DNA from: Actinomycetota bacterium
GTDB taxonomy: Bacteria > Actinomycetota > Actinomycetes > S36-B12 > UBA10799
NCBI GenBank assembly: GCA_030837445.1
Contig: JAUPKM010000194.1
Span: 1-10,031 of the forward strand
Direction of reading: 5' to 3'
DNA: 10,031 bases
Shown: piece after piece, positions 6,508 through 10,031 of the stretch
Numbering within the stretch: position 1 is the first letter of the stretch
Layout of the letters: every line of letters begins with the position of its first letter
The notes under the pieces: generated by a model
Told to the model about the DNA's origin: nothing
Seen by the model: only the letters and a program-made list of their open reading frames with translations
The model's database searches: none
Translations under genes and position numbers: made by a program

Positions 6508-7980
6508 TCAGCCGGGCTCGACCTGACACGCCAGCCAGTGCGTGATCGCCGGGTTCTCGATGAAGAGGTTGTGGCTGAGGTTCCCGGCGACGGGCGTCCA
6601 GGTGTCTTCCGGTCGACCCTGTGGGCTTGGTCCGTTGCCCCACTGCTGGACGCGAATCCCCGGATCGGGGACACCGTCACGATCGAAGAAGGTACCCCGC
6701 ATGGTGGCGAGCGGGAAGGCGCCATCGCCCGCGTCGGCAACCATCTCCTCGCGAAACCAAGTCTGCCCCGGGACGGTAGGTATTCCGGTCTGGTTGTCGC
6801 GAGCGAAGGCAGTGAACGGCACGACCGTGCCGCCGGTCCCTGTCTCCGTGCGATCAGAGATGGCGGTGCTCACCGACCCAGAGCCAGCCGTGGCCGGGGG
6901 CGCCAGCACATTCACGGGGTAGGTGACCACTACTTTCGAGGCCAGCGCTGTCCAGGGATTGCGTCCGGCGGCCGAACCCGAGTTCAGATCGAGCAGGAGT
7001 TCATTGCGGTCGCCGGTGCGGCCGTTGATGGAGATCGGAGCGGGTTCCGGAGCAGCGCTCGGGTATAGGAAGTCGTTCGTGGGCAGCACGATCCGAAACA
7101 GCGGGTTGTACTGCCGGAGGAAGCTGACCTGCCGCGCAAGACCAACGCCGCTCAGACTCGCCGACGTGACGTCCCCAATTGGCCCGGATATCGTTCCGCC
7201 GCTGACGACGTGCTGGTAGGCCGTGTTGTAGCCGCGGAAGATGTCCGCACCGCGAGCCGCCCCGACGAAACTGGCGAAGTTGCCGTTCCAGAGATTCCAG
7301 ACGAAGGGTGCACCTTGCATTGCGGGCACAGCCAGAACGAGCGTGTCGATTGTGGGTAGCTTCACCGCCGAGCCGTTCTCATCCAGCACCGTCTGGCCGT
7401 AGGCATCGCTCTGCAGATAGGCACGCACAAGCGTCACCCCGGTGCTGTGGGCGATGAGGTTCACGCGATCCTGGTCGGGAGTGCTGCGAGCGGCCTGGAT
7501 CAACCAATAGCGCAGGTAGTCCACGGCGTAGGGGTAGCTGCGGACCGCCATGGGATCGTTCCAGTGGGCCAGCAGGCCCGTCACCTTCCCATCCAGGCTG
7601 TCCTGGGGCGGTGCGCCCGGCATCCGCCAGTCATAGCTCGCGCCGAGCACCACCTTTGACCCCGGCCTAGATCGCAGGGCCGACAGCAGTGGCTGGTAGG
7701 TGTCCCCCAATCTGAGGTCCTGCGCCGGGTAGCCGCGGTTGAAGAGGAACCGCTCTTGGGCGGCGGGGTCCACCGGCACCGACCCACCGTTGAAGCGGGG
7801 CACGACCAAGGTGGCGATCCCGGCAGCGGTTTCGGGCGGCGAAGGTGGCGCCGTTGATGGTGATGAGTTGGCGCAACCCGCCAAGGTTGCAAGACCGATG
7901 AAGAGGATGATGCCTGCTGCGACGCAGGCTCCTGCCGATCCATGGGCCCAGAAAGCAGACGACTTGCGAACTCCACTCAC
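6508..7980 (-). CDS. LCAT-like alpha/beta-hydrolase lipoprotein (putative acyltransferase/lipase)
   Basis: From the GTG at 7980 this encodes 490 residues. The N-terminus is a lipoprotein signal: a basic VRKSS, a hydrophobic stretch, and the lipobox LAGC with the lipidated Cys at 36, followed by a Ser/Pro-rich linker. The body resembles lecithin:cholesterol acyltransferase-like hydrolases. It shows GASYDWRM (113-120), a nucleophile elbow AHSTG with Ser at 179, GDG with a candidate acid Asp at 419 in a GDGAFPL motif, and LSHNLFIENP with a candidate His at 470, so the triad is complete and in order. It probably acts on ester lipids at the outer membrane face; the substrate is unknown. The open frame extends to 8058, but the GTG is favoured because TACGAT (-10) ends 7 nt before it, giving a leaderless start, and the extra residues do not improve the signal peptide. 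An ATG at 8025 is the alternative. Confidence 0.82.
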   Translation of the reverse strand: MSGVRKSSAFWAHGSAGACVAAGIILFIGLATLAGCANSSPSTAPPSPPETAAGIATLVVPRFNGGSVPVDPAAQERFLFNRGYPAQDLRLGDTYQPLLSALRSRPGSKVVLGASYDWRMPGAPPQDSLDGKVTGLLAHWNDPMAVRSYPYAVDYLRYWLIQAARSTPDQDRVNLIAHSTGVTLVRAYLQSDAYGQTVLDENGSAVKLPTIDTLVLAVPAMQGAPFVWNLWNGNFASFVGAARGADIFRGYNTAYQHVVSGGTISGPIGDVTSASLSGVGLARQVSFLRQYNPLFRIVLPTNDFLYPSAAPEPAPISINGRTGDRNELLLDLNSGSAAGRNPWTALASKVVVTYPVNVLAPPATAGSGSVSTAISDRTETGTGGTVVPFTAFARDNQTGIPTVPGQTWFREEMVADAGDGAFPLATMRGTFFDRDGVPDPGIRVQQWGNGPSPQGRPEDTWTPVAGNLSHNLFIENPAITHWLACQVEPG

Positions 7981-7987
7981 CGGCCAG

Positions 7988-7993
7988 ATCGTA
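7988..7993 (-). promoter_or_regulatory. Candidate -10 box for a leaderless lipoprotein transcript
   Basis: Minus-strand TACGAT fits TANNNT and is followed by exactly 7 nt before the GTG at 7980. That is the spacing expected when transcription begins at the first base of the start codon, a common actinobacterial arrangement. No ribosome site precedes this GTG, which agrees with a leaderless mRNA. No clear -35 box is seen. Confidence 0.45.
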
Positions 7994-8088
7994 GCGGCGC
8001 TGCGGCACTGTGGCTGGGCATGCATCGGCTGCCCGGTTGGCCGATGGCACTGCTGCAATCCTGACCGCTGTTGTGGAAACCTGAGGGT

Positions 8089-8367
8089 ATGTCACAAGAA
8101 CAGTTGGAAGCCCTGCGTGCCGCCACCGCCGAAAACGAGGAACTGCGATCGAAGTTGGCCACTGCTGCGACGCCGGAGGAAGTCGTTGTAGTCGCCAGCG
8201 GATTCGGGTTCGACATCGTGGTCGAGGATCTCCCGGACGCCGCCGGCAGCCGGGAGTTGTCCGACGCGGAGCTGGCCGGCGTGTCCGGCGGCTACACCTT
8301 CCCGGCCACTGACTGGATCTACTGCGATAACCCCTGGACCAACGTCTACTGCACGCTCAAGTGCTGA
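8089..8367 (+). CDS. Nif11-type leader RiPP precursor peptide
   Basis: This encodes 92 residues. Residues 1-68 have the build of the Nif11-like leader family: it opens MSQEQLEAL, continues with a charged helical stretch (about 3-25), then TPEEVVVVASGFGFDI (28-43), and ends ELSDAELAGVSGG with the Gly-Gly cleavage site at 67-68. The predicted 24-residue core (69-92) is rich in aromatics (Y69, F71, W76, Y78, W83, Y87), has Cys at 79, 88 and 92, four Thr and no Ser. Nif11 leaders are known from lanthipeptide (prochlorosin) and other RiPP precursors and guide a modifying enzyme and a Gly-Gly peptidase. None of these is encoded in the window, so the class is undecided. The frame opens at a TTG at 8071, but the ATG at 8089 starts the family-typical sequence; GAGG lies only 2 nt before it, an awkward ribosome spacing. 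It is divergent from the lipoprotein gene, with 108 nt between their starts. Confidence 0.85.
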   Translation: MSQEQLEALRAATAENEELRSKLATAATPEEVVVVASGFGFDIVVEDLPDAAGSRELSDAELAGVSGGYTFPATDWIYCDNPWTNVYCTLKC

Positions 8368-8424
8368 CCGGAGGCACTAGTTCGGGCGAACCGGTATTGG
8401 GGTGTCGACCCGGTGGGTAGTAAC

Positions 8425-8444
8425 TGCGAGTCAGGATGCTCGCA
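8425..8444. terminator. Weak hairpin between the convergent precursor and FUSC genes
   Basis: TGCGAG (8425-8430) and CTCGCA (8439-8444) form a 6-bp stem with an 8-nt loop in the 91-nt gap between the precursor stop and the oppositely oriented FUSC gene stop. There is no T-run, so it is a weak bidirectional-terminator candidate. A smaller GTTC/GAAC stem-loop lies at 8380-8391. Confidence 0.25.
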
Positions 8445-8458
8445 TTCGCAGCAGGCAT

Positions 8459-9556
8459 TCAGGTCGTACTCGAGGCCAGCGACTGGCCGAGGATGACCGG
8501 CTCGTCAGCCATGGCGGCTGTGCCGCGTCGCTGCTGCCAGTGGGAGTAGCCGACTGTGAGGGCGGCAGCCAGCAACACCAGGGCGGCACCAAGAAGGGTG
8601 TCCACCGCGCGGCGTTCGCCGAGACTTGCCAACTGACTGCTTGACGAGGCGTTCATGCAGACCACAGTCGGGGTGATGAGCGCCATGTAGATCCAATAGT
8701 GCGGGCTGAACTTCGCCGTGATGGCAGCGACTGCGAACACTAGGCCGATCGCATAGATCACCGCCAGGCTATGTACCTGCCACATGATGACGAGGACCAG
8801 CAGACTCCCCACGAGGGTTCCCACGACGCGGCCGACGGTGCGCCGGACCGTGCCGACATCCCCCACCTGCGAGAGCACAAGAATTGTCGCGATCAGCCAG
8901 GCCCCTGCGTAGTGCTTCGCGGGATCGTGAAGGACGATGAACGTCGCGACAGTTGCCAGCACTGTGATTGTCGTGGTGTAGGGCACCGACTCGCGCCGTG
9001 AGTGCGGCTTGGGTGCGGGCAACTTCAGTTTGCGCAGGACGAACGCGAAAGCGAACACAGCGAAGATCGATCCGACGAAGAAGATGACGCCCATCCACGC
9101 CAGGTAACTGCCGTCGCTTCGGTCCACTGTGTGCTGCGGACCCCATGTCGGCGGGTCGATGATCATCCAAGCCATGAAGATCGGCACTAGCAGCGTTGAC
9201 CGATTGAGGCCGAATCGCGAGAGTCGACCGACCGTTAGGCACATGAGGGCCATGATCGCCCCGCCGGTGACTGGCGTGCCACCCGCAACTATCGAGATGG
9301 GCGTGAGCAGCCCGATGACGAGCGAGGTGAGGATCCCAACCTCGACGCCGCCCGCAACTACCGCGGCCGCACCAGCGATTCCTGCCCCGGCGGCCCAGGT
9401 GGCAGCGCTTTCGCGAGTCACCGCGAACATCACCAGCGTTGGGATCACCAACAGGACTGTCAGAGCGATCGCAACGACCAACCGCCTCCCCAACGTCGCG
9501 TAGACGGGACGCTTCACGCTGCCGGCTGCTTTGCCAGGAGTCGACTGCGAGGTCAC
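8459..9556 (-). CDS. FUSC-family-like integral membrane protein (putative exporter)
   Basis: This encodes 365 residues that are mostly hydrophobic, with about 11-12 membrane segments in two blocks: near 24-46, 54-70, 72-90, 97-111, 120-134 and 152-174, then 194-210, 217-230, 242-260, 262-281, 284-300 and 318-337. The blocks are split by a basic, proline-containing loop (about 175-192). The second block carries DVGTVRRTVGRVVGTLVG (233-250) and ERRAVDTLLGA (314-324). These Arg-containing helices with a T-x-x-G pattern are typical of the FUSC/aromatic-acid-exporter-like superfamily. Members export small aromatic or hydrophobic compounds, but the substrate here cannot be deduced. The GTG at 9556 is supported by a -10-like box 6 nt upstream; no ribosome site is evident. 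It faces the precursor gene tail-to-tail, so no co-transcription is implied. Confidence 0.78.
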   Translation of the reverse strand: MTSQSTPGKAAGSVKRPVYATLGRRLVVAIALTVLLVIPTLVMFAVTRESAATWAAGAGIAGAAAVVAGGVEVGILTSLVIGLLTPISIVAGGTPVTGGAIMALMCLTVGRLSRFGLNRSTLLVPIFMAWMIIDPPTWGPQHTVDRSDGSYLAWMGVIFFVGSIFAVFAFAFVLRKLKLPAPKPHSRRESVPYTTTITVLATVATFIVLHDPAKHYAGAWLIATILVLSQVGDVGTVRRTVGRVVGTLVGSLLVLVIMWQVHSLAVIYAIGLVFAVAAITAKFSPHYWIYMALITPTVVCMNASSSSQLASLGERRAVDTLLGAALVLLAAALTVGYSHWQQRRGTAAMADEPVILGQSLASSTT

Positions 9557-9562
9557 GCCTGC

Positions 9563-9568
9563 AGCCTA
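9563..9568 (-). promoter_or_regulatory. Candidate -10 box for a leaderless FUSC-like transcript
   Basis: Minus-strand TAGGCT fits TANNNT and is followed by 6 nt before the GTG at 9556, placing the expected transcription start at or next to the start codon. This repeats the arrangement at 7988-7993. No -35 consensus is visible. Confidence 0.4.
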
Positions 9569-9633
9569 GCGGCGGCGGTCGCCTCAGGCGCTTCGTGCCA
9601 AGTTCAGCCAGATGCGGCTGAATCCGGCGCCGA

Positions 9634-9701
9634 TGGAGAAGAGAAGCCGAACGCGGCCTCGGGCTCCGGCGCCGCTGAGCGGGTCACCCGCCCGTTCGGC
9701 T
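9634..9701 (-). terminator. Structured terminator overlapping the stop of the right-edge gene
   Basis: On the minus strand AGCCGAACG (9701-9693), which begins inside the stop codon, pairs perfectly with CGTTCGGCT (9653-9645). The 39-nt interior itself folds: GCGGG/CCCGC around a 3-nt loop at 9679-9691, and a CGGGC/GCCCG pairing. The outer stem is followed by the pyrimidine-rich TCTCTTCTCC. This suits termination of the right-edge gene, though the tail is not a pure T-run. Confidence 0.45.
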
Positions 9702-10031
9702 ATCGACCCGCGAGATAGGCGGCAACGCGCGCCTCGGCGTTCGCCTGGACGTTGAAGTAGTAGAACGGGAAGTCGAACGAGTGGTAGACGCCCCGCGGGA
9801 ACGCGTTGGGGCCACCGGGCGACCAGACATTGACGTCTGGCGTTGACGAGACCAGCACGCCCTTCGCGGTGTTGACTTGCGCGTCAGCGTAGTGGGGAAC
9901 CTTGCTGTAAGTTCCCGCCTTGTCTGGCAGCCACGAGCCGAGCGAAATGGACGCGGGCGCCAGCGTCTCGGAACGTGTCCAGGTGATCGGATTGATGACC
10001 AACGCGCCAGGCAGGAGCACCGGGTTCGGAC
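9700..10031 (-). CDS. C-terminal part of a putative hydrolase, possibly DUF3089-like (5' end outside window)
   Basis: The frame is open from the right edge to the TAG at 9702-9700, giving about 109 visible codons. A GTG at 10020 is in frame, but the codons before it are also open and in character (PNPVLLPGALVINP), so the gene most likely starts outside the window. Visible features are GALVINPITW, a SLGSWLP segment, GVLVSSTPDVNVWSPGG, and a C-terminal GVYHSFDFPFYYFNVQAN followed by a helix ending AAYLAGR. The Tyr-His and Phe/Tyr-rich end recalls the C-terminal region of DUF3089-type alpha/beta-hydrolases of actinobacteria. The match is from memory and the nucleophile region is not in the window, so the family is tentative. 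If correct, the His of GVYHSFD would be the candidate catalytic base. A structured terminator begins at its stop codon. Confidence 0.6.
   Translation of the reverse strand, partial: PNPVLLPGALVINPITWTRSETLAPASISLGSWLPDKAGTYSKVPHYADAQVNTAKGVLVSSTPDVNVWSPGGPNAFPRGVYHSFDFPFYYFNVQANAEARVAAYLAGR

Noticed and set aside
7739..8191. A 150-codon plus-strand open frame overlapping the lipoprotein start and the precursor start
   Set aside because: It is antisense to a clear lipoprotein signal and out of frame with the clear Nif11 leader, and has no family signal.
8459..9556. The FUSC-like protein as the dedicated exporter of the RiPP
   Set aside because: The gene is convergent with the precursor, not co-transcribed, and FUSC proteins are not known as leader-cleaving or peptide exporters. 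Adjacency alone is not enough.

Overview
The window is GC-rich, with GTG/ATG starts and two genes that look leaderless (a TANNNT box 6-7 nt before the start codon). Together with a CruF-type (DUF422) carotenoid protein and a short FUSC-family membrane protein, this points to an actinobacterium. I could not place the genus. No rRNA, tRNA, CRISPR array, transposase or phage gene was recognised.

Layout. (1) 1-2282, minus strand: an aldehyde dehydrogenase followed, after a 51-nt gap, by a carotenoid-biosynthesis membrane protein of the CruF/DUF422 type that runs off the left edge. (2) 2283-2735: a 453-nt divergent intergenic region with a terminator-like hairpin facing the dehydrogenase and two perfect 14-bp palindromes. 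(3) 2736-6464, plus strand: a three-gene set. It encodes a membrane-anchored HEAT-repeat protein, a processive family-2 glycosyltransferase (4-nt ATGA overlap), and a secreted TIM-barrel glycosidase-like protein. It is best read as an exopolysaccharide synthesis/processing unit. (4) 6508-7980, minus strand: an LCAT-like alpha/beta-hydrolase lipoprotein with a complete candidate Ser-Asp-His triad. (5) 8089-8367, plus strand: a small gene for a Nif11-type leader peptide ending in Gly-Gly, followed by a 24-residue core with three cysteines. This is a ribosomally synthesised, post-translationally modified peptide (RiPP) precursor with no maturation enzyme in the window. (6) 8459-9556, minus strand: a FUSC-like polytopic membrane protein. 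(7) 9700-10031, minus strand: the C-terminal part of a probable hydrolase that enters from the right edge, with a structured terminator at its stop codon.

How the genes fit together. Most of the window is cell-envelope biology: membrane pigment, extracellular polysaccharide, a surface lipase-like lipoprotein and a membrane transporter-like protein. The most unusual item is the orphan Nif11-leader precursor. Its modifying enzyme must be encoded elsewhere if it is functional. The three-gene HEAT/glycosyltransferase/TIM-barrel set is the second point of interest, because a HEAT scaffold is translationally coupled to the synthase.
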